This document shows, piece by piece, positions 45,825 to 59,815 of a stretch of DNA of 64,000 nt. Each line of letters begins with the position of its first letter. Within the stretch, counting starts at the first letter, position 1. Under the pieces are notes generated by a model. It had not been told where the DNA came from and did not search any database. It worked only from the letters and a program-made list of their open reading frames with translations. The stretch lies in NCBI RefSeq assembly GCF_050003625.1, contig NC_134398.1, positions 23,722,622-23,786,621 on the forward strand, in the 5' to 3' direction. This stretch comes from Haematobia irritans. Its lineage: Eukaryota > Arthropoda > Insecta > Diptera > Muscidae. A program made the position numbers and the translations under genes.

Positions 45825-47905
45825 TAATTTCGTTGAAATTTAATTTTTTATAGTAAAAATTTATTTTTTCTAATAAGTTGTGTCGAAATCTTATTTTTCT
45901 TGTAAATCTTTGTAGCAAATTGAATTAAATTTTGTCGAAAGAAATATTATCAAAATTTTATATCTATTGAATATTTAGTCGAAATTTTATTTGTATGTGA
46001 AATTGCTTTTAATTTTTTTTTTTGTGTAGAACATTTTTTCGATATCTTGATTCCTCTAGAAAATGTGGATTTCTATAGAAAATTTGTATTTCTATAAAAT
46101 TTTTTCGTCAAAATTGTATTTCTATGGAAAACATTTCGTTGAAATTTTACTTTTTCCTTCAAAATCTTATATTGTATAAAAATTTCGTCAAAATTCTATT
46201 TTATAGAAAAATTTCATCAACATTTTATTTCTATAGAAAAATTCTTTCAAATTTTCGATTTTTATCGAAAAATTCGTCGAAATTTTAATTTCTATGCAAA
46301 ATATCGTCGAATTTTTTTTTCTAAAAAAAATTTCGTCAAAAGTTAATTTCTTAAGAACATTCGTAAAAATTTCATAGCAATTTTATTTCAATAGTAATTT
46401 TTTCAAACGTCTCTATAGAAAATTTCATTGAAATTTTATTTCTATGAAAAATTTTATTGAAATTTTATTTTTATAGAAAATTTCATTAAAATTTTATTTC
46501 TATAGAAAATTTTATTGAAATTTTATTTTTATAGAAAATTGCATTGGAATTTTTATTTCTATAGAAAATTGCATTAAAATTTTATTTCTATAGACAAACC
46601 TCGCCGAAATTTACCTGTGGCAAATTTCGAAGTTTTGATTTCTATTATAGAATATTCCGTGGACATTTTATTTCCATAGAAAATTTCGTCAAAATTTTAT
46701 TTCTAGAAAATTTCGTGGAAATTTTATTTCTATAGACAATTTCGTGGAAATTTTATTTCTATAGAAAATTTCGTGGAAATTTTATTTCTTTAAAGTTTTT
46801 TTTTTTTTTGTAAAAAAAATTTCTTCGACATTTTGACTTCTATAGAAAATTTCCTCGACAAATAATTCTATAAAAACTTTTTTCAAAATTATATTTCTAT
46901 AGAAAATTTTCTCAAAATTTATTTTTTTTATATATTTTACTCATTTTTTTTAATTTCTTTTCATTCTTTCTATAGAAAATTTCGTCAAATTTATAAAAAA
47001 TGTCTTCAAAATTGTATTTTTTAGAAATTTTGCTCAAATTTTATTTCTATAGAAAATTTCATTGACATTTTATTTCTATAAAAATTTATTACTGTAGAAC
47101 ATTCCGTCAAAAATTTATTTCTATAATAAAAAAATTTCCTCAAAATTTTATTTATTTATTTATTTTTTTTTTTTGGAAAATTTGTTCAAAGTTTTATTTC
47201 CATAGAAAAACTCTTCGAAATTTTATTTCTATAGAAATAAAATTTTGAATAAATGTTCTATAAAAATAAAATATTGACAACATTTTCTATAGAAATAAAA
47301 TTTTGGCGAAATTTTCTATCGAAATAAAATTTTGACAATATTTTCTATGGAAATAAATTTTTAATTTCATTTCTTTTTCTAGAAAATTTCGTCAAATATT
47401 TAATTCTATAAAAAATTTCTTCAAAATTTTAGTTTTTAGAAATTTTACTCAAAATTTTATTATTTTTTTTTAAGATTCCATTGAAATTTTATTTCTATAG
47501 AAAATTTCATTGACATTTAATTTCTATAAAAAATTATTTCTGTAGAACATTACATCAAAAATTTATTTCTATAAAAAAATCTCCTCAAAATTTTATTTTT
47601 GTTTTTTTTTTTGAGAAAATTTGTTCAAAGTTTTATTTCCATAGAAAAAAGTCTTCGAAATTTTATTTCTATAGAACATTTTATTTCTTTAAATATTCTA
47701 TAGAAATAAAATATTGACAACATTTTCTATAGAAATAAAATTTTGACAAAATTTTCTATGAAACTAATATTTTCTATAGGAATAAAATGTTGACAAAATT
47801 TTCTACAGGAATAAAATGTTGACGAAATTTTCTATAGGAATAAAGTTTTGACAAAATTTGCTATAGAAATAAAATTTTGACAAAATTTTCTATGGAATTT
47901 ATCGC
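45825..47905. repeat. Large heterogeneous 29-bp minisatellite
   Basis: About 2 kb of degenerate units. Variants include AAATTTCGTCAAAATTTT, AAATTTCATTGAAATTTT and AAATTTCGTGGAAATTTT. From about 47230 some units appear in the opposite orientation (AAATAAAATTTTGACAAA), so the array contains an internal inversion. Confidence 0.88.
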
Positions 47906-49565
47906 ATACATTTTTTCTCCACACATCGTCTTTTTTTAATTTGCTTAGATTTGTTGAACTCTCGTTTTTGTCGAAACCTTTAACTATACCAAAGTGGTTT
48001 GACACAAAAACGAATACAAACAAAGAACTAAACCTCATTATATACATACATTTATGTAAATACTAACAATATATGCGTATAAACATAAAAGCAGTAATTT
48101 ACACTGATAAAATAAAGCATACACAGCAAATAATAAATACAAGCGAGAGAGAAAACAAAAAAAACGCACATAATTCCAAAGGACTCAAAGGCAATAGAAA
48201 AAGCTTAGGAAGTGGAAAAATAGAAAAGGTAGCAAAATCCCTGGATTATTTAATAATTTTCCCAAAACGCACATTTTCCTGATTATGCTATTAGTTGGAC
48301 TGAACAACTGAGCTGGGCGAGCTAGAGGTTGTAGGTTTGAAACGACACTAAATACGGATTAGAATGAAGAGAGGAGCATAAATAAAGCGACAATGGAAAT
48401 ATAGATTATAGTTAATGCCTTCTTTTTGTTGGCACATTCTTAAAAAAGATACCCCGCACCCAGTCTTTTGCTATGGCAAATAAGAGCTCCATGTTCATTT
48501 TGCATTCAGAGTTATGTGTTGGGGTATTTCGTCTCCCCCTAAAACACATAGGCCAATCTACCAGAGTATCTTTATGGGTTTGTATATGTTTGGTAAATAA
48601 TGCAGACATTGCACAAATTGTACCAGGAATATATCACCAGTCATCCATACACCAGTTTGCCTTTCATAGCCATGGTCCGCAGTTTACGCAGAGTCAGAGA
48701 AAAAAAAACCGGGCCAGTGAATACGCTGTTACAACAACCCCACTAAACCAACCAAGCAACATTCACAGCAAAAATCTTAATGGCAGTTATGATTATTGTA
48801 TATCACACCGACCGGAATGTATATTCTGCCAATGGAGAACAAAAGTTCTTCGATATGATGGGGCCAGGACCAGAGACACAAGACGCTCGGAGAATGGGAG
48901 GGATCAAATCAAGTCTGAGTATTGGTTAAGGTCGTTATCACGTTTATGCGTGTAGCATAAAGATAATAAAAGTTCGTGCCAATTTTTCCTCTACTTTGCT
49001 CCAATTCGGCGAGCGACCTGGGTAGGCTCCTACCTAGACTATGTTAATGTATTGTATTTCAGCAGCCATCACCCCCAGGGGCTATGCTGCATTAATTTTT
49101 GTATAGCACACCGCGTTGGTGTTCTATGAAGCACCAACCAAAATACACATTCAACACAAAATAGAGAGATCATATATTATGTGGATATATGCAAATTAAT
49201 GAGGCATTCATGGGTCATGGGGGTGCTCTCTGTGTGAGATAATTTCTATAGGTGAGAGGGTATGTGTTAAGTGATTAAGATTTTCGATATATGATTTTCA
49301 ATAAATTATTCGTCGACAGGAAGGGCTTTAGCAAATGGAACAGCATGAGAGAAATAATAATTTCGATAACATCCTAAAAGTAGGCAACGAAAAATAAATT
49401 ATTTAACCCAGTCAGTATTGTGACTAAAAACAATATAATTAAAATTGTATTATTATACTAAACTCAAATTAAAAATTATTGTATTCAGCAAAAAACATTA
49501 AAAACATTACAATAATAAAATAATTAAAAGATAGTATACAAAGTTGAAGGTACCAAAGTACCCGG
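47906..49565. other. Low-copy DNA with one unassigned 160-codon open frame
   Basis: This is the least repetitive and least AT-rich part of the right half. A plus-strand frame at 48473-48955 starts MANKSSMFILHSELC and runs 160 codons with no domain, signal peptide or motif that I recognise. Low-complexity bias is absent. It could be a chance frame or a remnant. No splice or promoter evidence supports it. Confidence 0.35.
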
Positions 49566-49569
49566 AATT

Positions 49570-52500
49570 TTGTATTTTATTTATTATAAATTTTGTAAAA
49601 AAATTAATTTCTTTACAGAATTTCGTAGAAATTTAATTTCTATAGTAAATTTCGTCGAAATTCAATTTCTAAAGTAAATATCGTCAAATTTTAATTTCTA
49701 TAGAAAATTTCGTTGAAATTTAATTTAATTTAATTTAGTAAACTTCGTCGCAGTTTAATTTCTATAGTAAATTTCGACGAAATTTTATCTTATAGTAAAT
49801 TTCGTCGAAATTTAATTTCTATAGTAAATTTCGTTGAAATTTAATTTCTGTAGCACATTTCTTCGAAATTTAGTTTTTATAGTAAATTTCGACGAAATGT
49901 TATCTCTATAGTAAATTTCGTCGAAATGTTATCTCTATAGTAAATTTCGTCGAAATTTAATTTCTGTAGTAAATTTCGTCGAAATTTAATTTCTATAGTA
50001 AATTTCGTCGAAATTTAATTTCTATAGTAAATTTCGTCGAAATTTAATTTCTATAGTAAATTTCGTCGAAATTTAATTTTTATAGAAAATTTCGTCGAAA
50101 TTTAATTTTTGTAGCAAATTTCTTCGAAATTCAGTTTTTATAGTAAATTTCGACGAAATGTTATCTCTATAGTAAATTTCGTCGAAATTTAATTTCTGTA
50201 GTAAATTTCGTCGAAATTTAATTTCTACAGTAAATTCCGTCGAAATTTAATTTCTATAGTAAATTTCGTCGAAATTTTATTTCTATAGTAAATTTCGTCG
50301 AAATTTAATTTCTAAGTAAATTTCGTCGAAATTTAATTTCTATAGTAAATTTCGTCGAAATTTAATTTCTATAGCAAATTTCGTCGAAAGTTAATTTCTG
50401 TAGTATATTTCCTCAACGTTTAATTTCTATAGTAAATTTCGTCGAAATTTAATTTCTAGAGTAAATTTCGTCGAAATTTTATTTCTATAGTAAATTTCGT
50501 CGAAATTTAATTTCTAAGTAAATTTCGTCGAAAATTAATTTCTATAGTAAATTTCGTCGAAATTTAATTTTTATAGTTAATTTCGATAAATTTAATTTCT
50601 ATGGTAAATTTCTTTAAAATTTAATTTTTATAATAATTTTCGTCGAAATTTAATTTCTACACTGAAAAAAAATTTTACGTGATATTTAAGATTACACAAC
50701 CTAAAGTTCAAGATGCGAAATTTACAAAATATTAAGGACAAATTACTTTATAATAATGAAATTTTAATTAAAATAAACTTTATAATCTTTGCTTCAAAAT
50801 TTTTTTCATTAAATTTAGGACACAAATTTTGTAAATTTGCGTTCCTCCGCTAAAGTCGCAACATATTTTTGATTTAAAGAAATTGTCTTTAAATTAACTG
50901 AAATATTACAACTTTAGATTTAACTTAAAAAGGCATTCAAATATAAGTTAGGTCTTATTTTGAGGATTAAGCGTCTTTGGTTTAAAGTTTTTTTTTTTTT
51001 TTTTGGAATTAAGAAAACATTTTTTACTTTGAAGTATCCGTTATAATTTGGACATTTATTTGTACGTGAGTACCTTCATTAATAAACCGCGAAAAGAAAA
51101 TGAAAATTTGATCAAGGAGATATGTATCCTAATTTTAATTTAATTGGTCCTAGATTTAAAGCCAGATAGGTCACTAAAAAAATGTCTTTATTTTAAAGAA
51201 GCCGCATCTTTGGCTCGGAATCAACACCAAAATCCTTAAGGGAAGATCAAAATGTTTGGATCCAAGTAAATTTTTTTAGTGTATGGTAAATTTCGCCGAA
51301 ATTTAATACCCATAGTAAATTTTGTTGAAATTTAATTTCTTAGTAAATTTCGTCGAAATTTAATTTCTGTAGTAAATTTCATCGAATTTTAATTTTAATA
51401 GCATATTTCGTCGAAATTTGATCTCTATAACAAATTTTGTCGAAATTTAATTTCTTTAAAAAATTTCCTCGAAATTTAATTTCTATAGTAAATTTCGTCG
51501 AAATTTATTATTTTTATAGTAAATTTCTTCGACATTTAATTTCTGTGGCAAATTTCGTCGAAATTTAATTTCTACAGTAAATTTCGTCGAATTTTAATGT
51601 CTATATTAAATTTCGTCGAAATTCAATTTCTGTAGCAAATTTCGTCGAAATTTAATTTCTTTAGTGAATATCTTCGAAATTTAGTCCCTATAGTAAATTT
51701 TGTCAAAATTTAATTTCTATAGGAAATTTCGTCGAAATTTAATTTCTATAGTGAATTTCGTCGAAATTTAATTTCTATAGTTAATATCATCGAAATTTAA
51801 TTTCTGTAGTAAATTTCGTCACAATTTAATTTTTATAGTGAATTTGGTCTAAATTTAATTTCTATAGTGAATTTCGTCGAAATTTAATTTCTATAGTAAA
51901 TTTCGACGAAATTTTATCTCTATACTAAATTTCGTCAAAATGTGATTTCTATAGTAAATTTCGTTGAAATTTAATTTCTATTGTAAACTTTGTCGAAATT
52001 TAATTTCTATAGTAGATTTCTTCGAAATTTAGTTTTTATTGTATATTTCGTTGAAATTTAATTTCTTTAGTAAATTTCTTTGAAATTTAGTTTTTATAGT
52101 GAATTTCGTCGAAATTTAATTTCTATAGTAAATTTCGACAAAATTTTATCTCTATAGTAAGTTTCGTTGAAATTTAATTTCTTTAGTAAATTTCTTTGAA
52201 ATTTAGTTTTTATAGTGAATTTCGTCGAAATTTAATTTCTATAGTCAATTTCGACAAAATTTTATCTCTATAGTAAGTTTCGTCGAAATTTAATTTCTAT
52301 AGTAAATTTCTTCGAAATTTAATTTCTTAAATAAATTTCGTCGAAATTAAATTTTTTTTTAGTAAATTTCGTCGAAATTTAATTTCTATAGTCAATTTCG
52401 ACGGAATTTTATCTCTATAGTAAATTCTGTCGAAATTTAATTTCTTTAGTAAATTTCTTCGAAATTTAATTTTTATAGTAAATTTCGTCGAAATTTAATT

Positions 52501-53190
52501 TCTATAGTAAATTTCTTCGAAATTTAATTTCTTAAATAAATTTCGTCGAAATTTAAAATCTATAGTAAATTTCGTCGAAATTTAATTTCTATAGTAAATT
52601 CGATAAGAATTTTAATGTCTATATTAAATTTCGTCGAAATTCAATTTCTGTGGCAAATTTCGTCGAAATTTAATTTCTTTAGTGAATTTCTTCGAAATTT
52701 AGTCCCTATCGTAAATTTCGTCAAAATTTAATTTCTATAGTAAATTTCGTCGAAATTTAATTTCTATATTAAATTTAGTCGAAATTTAATTTCTATATTA
52801 AATTTCATCGAAATTTAATCTCTATAGTAAATTTCGTCGAAATTTTATTTCTTTAGTAAATTTCGTCGAAATTTAATGTTTATTGTATACTTCGTCGAAA
52901 TTAAATTTCTATAGTAAATTTCATCGAATTTTAATTTCTATAGTAAATTTCATCGAATTTTAATTTCTATAGTAAATTTCGTCGAAATTTAATTTCTATG
53001 TAAATTTTGACGAAATTTAATTTCAATAGTAAATTTAATTGAATTTCAATTTCTATAGTAAATTTCACGGAATTTTAATTTCTATAGTAAATTTCATGGA
53101 ATTTAAATTTCTATAGTAAATTTCGTCGAACATTAATTTTTATGTAGTAAATTTCGATAGTAAACTTTCTCGAGATTTAGTCTCTATATA
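49570..53190. repeat. 3.6-kb minisatellite of the TTTCGTCGAAA variant
   Basis: About a hundred units at a 29-bp period, judged from length, follow CTATAG (or CTGTAG), TAAATTTCG, T, CGAAATTTAATTT. The array is interrupted by a TIR element (50660-51281). Some units have TTTCGACGAAA or TTTCTTCGAAA centres. Confidence 0.93.
50660..51281. mobile_element. MITE-like TIR element with TA target duplication
   Basis: Ends are CACTGAAAAAAAATTTTAC and, inverted, CACTAAAAAAATTTAC. TA flanks both sides (50658-50659, 51282-51283), and removing the element with one TA restores an ordinary minisatellite unit (AATTTCTATGGTAAATTTC). The 622-bp interior has no coding frame. TA duplication suggests a Tc1/mariner-type parent. 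Confidence 0.82.
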
Positions 53191-55884
53191 AATTTTATCG
53201 TTTTTGGTTTTTTTTTTAACAAAAAAATATTTTTTTAATCACAAAATTAATTTATCCAATTAAGTTTTAATTGAAATATCTTCAAACACAAACATTATAG
53301 TATCAGTCACCAAATTCAATTAATAAATTAATTTATACAATTGAGAAAATGCAAAATTTCATAGTAAGTGCCGTCAAAGTTTGTTTGTGGGCAAATTGCA
53401 TTGAAATTATTTTTTTTTTTTGTATTATTTTCAATTTCTGTTAAAAATCATTGCCTACTTTAAGGATGTAATATATTTCATTTGCAAATTTACAACTTTT
53501 AGTTTTCGTCAATGCCAACTATACGAAATGTCTATATTTTCTGAAACAATCAAGCATATACAAATGAAGATGTATAATTCTATTATCTCCCACTATTTAC
53601 CACATTCTCCCCATGTCAAATCAAAATGCATTGTTCCAATACCCAATGGATATGTGGCGATGAAGAAAATATACAAGTATGCATTGAAACATCACTGATT
53701 TCATTCGAGAACATTTCTGAAGCTTTGGGTGCCATGTGCCATGGCACTTTTGGTGTTGTTATCCTGACCACCTATCAGATGATTTATGGCCATATCCATA
53801 TGTATATATAAGAGAGAAAATGTGCGTATGATTTATGGCATGGCTGATATTTTGTTTTTCTTTTACAGATCCTACCTCTACTCTATTTTTGCTTCTCTTT
53901 GTTTTTTTTTGGTATTTGAATTGACATAAAATTTTAACGGATGGACATTTTGCAGCCCATAGGAGATGGTAGAAAGAGGTCAAAACCATTAAAAAAAAAT
54001 ACAAAACCAAAAATAGGGTTTTTTTTTAACAAATGACCGATACCCCAATACAAAATGCTGGAAGAAGAAAAAATAATAGATAATATAGAGAAATCTGGAA
54101 AAGAGAATCTTCAGTTTTTTTTTTTTGAAGTACAAATATTTCTGTTTTTGTTGATGTTTTTTTTTTGTACACTGTGCTGGAAGTGTATGACCCATTTTAA
54201 CGAAATCTATGGCTTTGGCTTAATGCTTGAAAGTAGTACCATTTGACTCAAACATAAACGAACAACACATATGGGGGACATATACAATTTCGTTATTCCT
54301 ATGGGCCAGTGATTTTCTGACTGTCCTGAAAGTGAATGACCAAAAATTTGTGGCGATTTCTCTCTCTTTCTCGCTCCATATGACTCTTTTTAGCCGTTTT
54401 TGGTCCTTCTCCGTGTGTTTGGATATCTGTTGTCCACAATACAAAAATTGATACGAATCTTGGGATATTTCGGTCAATGGAATCAATTTTTTTAAAGTTT
54501 TTTTTCTGTTTGTGTGAATTTACCCCAAACAACCGATCCAACCAAAACCAAAAGGACCATCAATGTAGTTTTATGGTAGGTTTGTTTTGTGGCAAATAAA
54601 TGGGTTTTCTGCGGTATCACAAAGCACACAACAAATGAGGTTGGAAAAGTTTTTTTTTTTTGTTTTCGATTAGGTTTTTCTTTGTCAAACTTATTTAGAA
54701 TTTCAGATTGAATATTGTAATGAAGCCGAAAATTAAAGTTCAAAAAGGAATTTTAAATATATACGTTGCAATGCGACAAAACTCATTAAGGTCTGTACTT
54801 ACAAAAGCCATGACTAAGAGGACAACATACCTGAAATAAAAAAAAAAAAATTATTAAAAATTTTTAAGAAAATATCAAACATAGAACAAGACATAGTTGT
54901 CAAGAATTCCAAATTATAGGCACTTTTATTTGTTTTTTTTTTTTCTTATTCATTCATTTACTTTTTTTGGCATTTTTCTGTATATAAATAAAAAGAACAA
55001 AATTTCGTTGCCTACTTTAAGGGGCCTTTTATTTAGACCCCCTTCAGTTGTTTTAGTTGTTTTCTACTCCCAGCTTATACCATCCATAAAACACAACACG
55101 AATTAATTGTCTTTACAAATCTACTTATCAATCAACTTTAATTTAAGATCCTAAGGTTAATGTTCTCATGCATATTCTAGCTTTGTGTAATATTTTCTCA
55201 TAGTTGGATGAGTTTTTTGATACACAAAACAATATTTTATCTACTTCAAAATAAATGTAATAACATTTATCAAACAGTAATAATATGTTGTAGTAACATT
55301 TTCCTACACAACCCCAAGTACAATTTTAACAAAGTTGTAGTAAAATACCAAGATAAATGAAAAAATACCAGAATGTTATACAAAAGGTCCTTTCTTGTAC
55401 AAATGAACACAACTCTTAAGCGATCCTGAAGAGCTGAAATTTTTGAGCTAGTTTATCTGTGCTTCCCTCTTCTAGTGTTGGACATAAACATCAAACACAC
55501 ACACACACACACCCACTAATACAAAACCATGATATATTCAAATTTCATATGTAAATATTTTACTACACACATGCAAACATTTATTGTAAATGTGTGTTGC
55601 TTTAGATGATGTTTCTGTAGTTACTGGCTATAGAGAAATGCAAAAAAAAAAAAAATATTAAATGTCATTGTCACACTGCATAGAAATCTACAAAAATGTT
55701 GATGATGATGCTATTGCTGATGTTGGCTTTGTGCCGGCTATAGCAAAAACATACGTCTTATAACATTTACATACAACAAAATACATATGTGAGTTCACCC
55801 TGAGTGGCTTACATTAATAATAAATAAGGGACATTCCCTGATAAAAATACATCATAGAGGCAATTTTCCTAATATCTTTAATTT
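53191..55884. other. Low-copy AT-rich DNA, no gene seen
   Basis: About 53220-53345 resembles the AATTAA-rich family E. A CA run lies at 55494-55512. Open frames of up to 92 codons (53420-53698) show no known domain. Confidence 0.5.
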
Positions 55885-58800
55885 CGACCGAAATAAAATT
55901 TTGACAAAATTTTCTATAGAAATAAAATTTTGACAAAATTTTCTATAGAAATAAAATTTTGACAAAATTTTCTATAGAGATAAAATTTTGGTAAAATTTT
56001 CTATAGAAATAAAATTTTGACAAAATTTTCTATAGAAATAAAATTTTGACAAAATTTTCTATAAAAATTTTCTATAAAAATAAAATGTCGTCAAAATTTT
56101 CTATAGAAATAAAATCTTGACATTACTTTCTATAGAAATAAAATTTTGACAAAATTTGCTGTAGGAATAAATTTTTGACAAAATTTTCTATAGAAATAAA
56201 ATGTTGACAACATTTTCTATAGAAATACAATTTTGACAAAATTTTGTATTGAAATAAAATTTGGACAACATTTGCTATAAAAATAAAATTTTGACAAAAT
56301 TTTCTATAGAAATAACATTTTAACAAAATTTTCTACAGAAATAAAATTCTGACAAAATTTTCTATAGAAATAAAATTTTGACAAAATTTTCTATAGAACA
56401 TTTTTTATAGAAATATAATTTTGACAAAATTTTCTATAGAACGAACATCTTGACTAAATTTTCTATAGAAATAAAATTTGGACAACATTTGCTATAAAAA
56501 TAACATTTTGACAAAATTTTCTAAAGAAATAAAATTTTGACTAAATTTTCTAAAGAAATAAGTCTAAATTTTCTTTAGAAATAAAGTTGTGACAAATTTT
56601 TCTATAGAAATACAATATCGACAAAATTTTCTAAAGAAATAAAATGTCGTAAAATTTTCTATAGAAATCAAATGTCGAAAAAATTTTCTTTAGATATAAA
56701 GTTGTGACAAATTTTTCTATAGAAATACAATTTTGAAAAAAATTCTATAGAAATAAAATATGAGAATTTTGTCTATAGAAATAAAATTTTGACAAAATTT
56801 TCTATAGAAATAAAATATGAGAAAATTTTCTATAGTAATAAAATTTCGACAAATTTTTTTATAGAAATAAATTTTGACAAAATTTTCTATAGAAATAAAA
56901 TTTTGACAACATTTTCCTATAAAAATAAAATTTTGACAAAATTTTTAATAGAAATAAAATTTTGACAAAATTTTCTATTGAAATAAAACTTTGACAAAAA
57001 TTTCTATCGTTTTGTTTTGTTATTGTTGGTTTTTTCCTTTAATCATTGTTGTAGTTTAAAAGATAAAATTTTCTATAGAAATAAAATTTTGACTGAATTT
57101 GCTGTAGGAATAAATTTTTAACAAAATTTTCTATAGAAATAAGTTTGGGTTAAAATTTTCTATAGAAATAAAATTTTATAAAATTTTCTATAGAATTAAA
57201 ATTTTGGCAAAGCTTTCCTATAAAAATAAAATTTTAACAAAATTTTCCTATAAGTATAAAATTTTGAAAAAATTTTCCTATAAAAATAAAATTTTGGCAA
57301 AATATTCTATAGAAATAAAATTTTGACAAAATTTTTTATATTGAAATAAAATTTTGACAAAATTTTCTATTGAAATAAAATTTTGACAAAATTTTCTATT
57401 GAAATAAAATGTTGACAAAATTTTCTATAGAAATAAAATTATGAGAAAAATTTCTGTAGTAATACAATTTTGATAAAATTTTCTATATAAATAAAATTTT
57501 GACAAAATTTTCGATAGAAATAAAATTTTGACAAAATTTTCTTTAGAAGTAAAATTTTGACAAAATTTTTTATACAAATAAGATGTTGACAAAATTTTCT
57601 ATATTGAAATAAAATTTTGGCAAAGTTTTCTATAGAAATAAAATGTTGACAAAAATATCTATAGAAATAACATTTTGACAAAATTTTGTATTGAAGTAAA
57701 ATTTGGACAACATTTGCTATGAAAATAAAATTTTGACAACAATTTCTACAGAAATAAAACTTTGACAAAATTTTCTATAGAAATACAATTTTGATAAAAT
57801 TTTCTGTATAAATAAAATTTTGACAAAATTTTCGATAGAAATAAAATTTTGACAAAATTTTCTTTAGAAGTAAAATTTTGACAAAATTGTTTATACAAAT
57901 AAAATTTTGACAAAATTTTCTACATTGATATAAAATTTTGGCAAAATTTTCTATAGAAATAAAATGTTGACAACATTTTCTATAGAAATACAATTTTGAC
58001 AAAATTTTGTATTGAAATAAAATTTGGACAAGATTTGCCATAAAAATAATTTTCTACATTGATATAAAATTTTGACAAAATTTTCTATAGAAATAAAATT
58101 CTGACAAAATTTTCTATAGAACGAACATCTTGACTAAATTTTCTATAGAAATAAAATTTTGACAAAATTTACTATAGAAATACAATTTTGATAAAATTTT
58201 CTATATAAATCAAATGTTGACAAATTTTTCTATAGAAATACAATTTTGACAAAATTTTCCATAGAAATAAAATATGACAAAATTTTCTATAGAAATAAAA
58301 TACGATAAAATTTTCTATAGTAATAAAATTTCGACAAATTTTTTTATAGAAATAAACTTTGACAAAATTTTCTATAGAAATAAAATTTTGACATTTTCCT
58401 ATAAAAAAAAATTTTTGACAAAATTTTTAATAGAAATAAAATTTTGACAAAATTTTCTATTGAAATAAAACTTTGACAAAATTTTCTATCGTTTTGTTTT
58501 GTTATTGTTGGTTTTTTCCTTTAATCATTGTTGTAGTTTAAAAGAAAAAATTTTCTATAGAAATAAAATTTTGACTAAATTTGCTGTAGGAATAAATGTT
58601 TAACAAAATTTTCTATAGAAATAAGTTTGTGTTAAAATTTTCTATAGAAATAAAATTTTATAAAATTTTCTGTAGAATTAAAATTTTGACAAAATTTTCC
58701 TATAAAAATAAAATATTAACAAAAATTTCCTATAATTTTGAAAAAATTTTCCTATAGAAATAAAATTTTGACAAAATTTTCTATAGAAATAAAATTTTGA

Positions 58801-59815
58801 CACAATTTTCTCTAGAAATAAAATTTTGACAAAATTTTCTTTAGAAGTAAAATTTTGACAAAATTGTCTATAGCAATAAAATGTTGACAAAATTTTTTAT
58901 ATTGAAATAAAATTTTGACAAAATTTTCTATTGAAATAAAATTTTGACAAAATTTTCTATTAAAATAAAATGTTGAAACAATTTTCTATAGAAATAAAAA
59001 TATGAGAAAATTTTCTGTAGTAATAAAATTTTGACAAAAATTTCTACAGAAATAAAATTTTGACAAAATTTACTATAGAAATACAATTTTGATAAAATTT
59101 TGTATATAAATAAAATGTTGACAAAATGTTCTATATTGAAATAAAATTTTGGCAACATTTTCTATAGAAATAAAATGTTGACAAAAATATTTATAGAAAT
59201 AAAATTTTAACAAAATTTTCTATAGAAATAAAATTTTGACAAAATTTTCTATAGAAATAAAATTTTGCTAAAATTTTTCAATTGAAAAAAAAATTTTGAC
59301 AAAATTTTCTATAGAAATACAATTTGACAAAAATTTCTATAGCAATAAATTTATGACAAAATTTTCTATATCAATAAAATTTTCACAAAATTTTCTATAG
59401 CAATAAAATTTTGACAAAATTTTCTATAGAAATCAAGTGTCGACAAAATTTTCATTAGAAATAAAGTTGTGACAAAGTTTTCTATAGAAACACAATTTTG
59501 ACAAAATTTATTATAGGAATACAATTTTGATAAAATTTTCTATATAAATAAAATTTTGACAAAATTTTCTATTCTAATAAAATTTTGACGAAATTTTCTT
59601 TAGAAATAAAATTTTAACAAAATTTTCTATAGAAATAAAATTTTGACAAAATTTGCTATAGAAATAAAATATTGACAAAATTTTTTATAGAAATCAAATG
59701 TTGACAAAATTTTCTTTAGAAATAAAGTTGTGACAAAATTTTCTATATAAATAAAATTTTGAAAAAAATTTCTATAGAAGTAAAATTTGAACTAAATTTT
59801 CTACAGTCAAAAATC
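55885..59815. repeat. 3.9-kb minisatellite with higher-order repeats
   Basis: Roughly 130 units at 29 bp, judged from length, follow CTATAGAAATAAAATTTTGA and CAAAATTTT. A unique 60-bp insert (TTGTTATTGTTGGTTTTTTC) and its flanks occur twice, at 57007 and 58489, an offset of 1482 bp. Another block recurs at an offset of about 318 bp (57460-57640 and 57780-57960). Open frames inside (Tyr/Phe/Lys/Asn/Gln-rich) are repeat by-products. Confidence 0.94.

Noticed and set aside
57439..58041. Minus-strand frames rich in Tyr, Phe, Lys, Asn and Gln resembling a repeat protein
   Set aside because: The periodicity is the 29-bp minisatellite read in shifting frames. Frames break at every indel and no start or promoter context exists.
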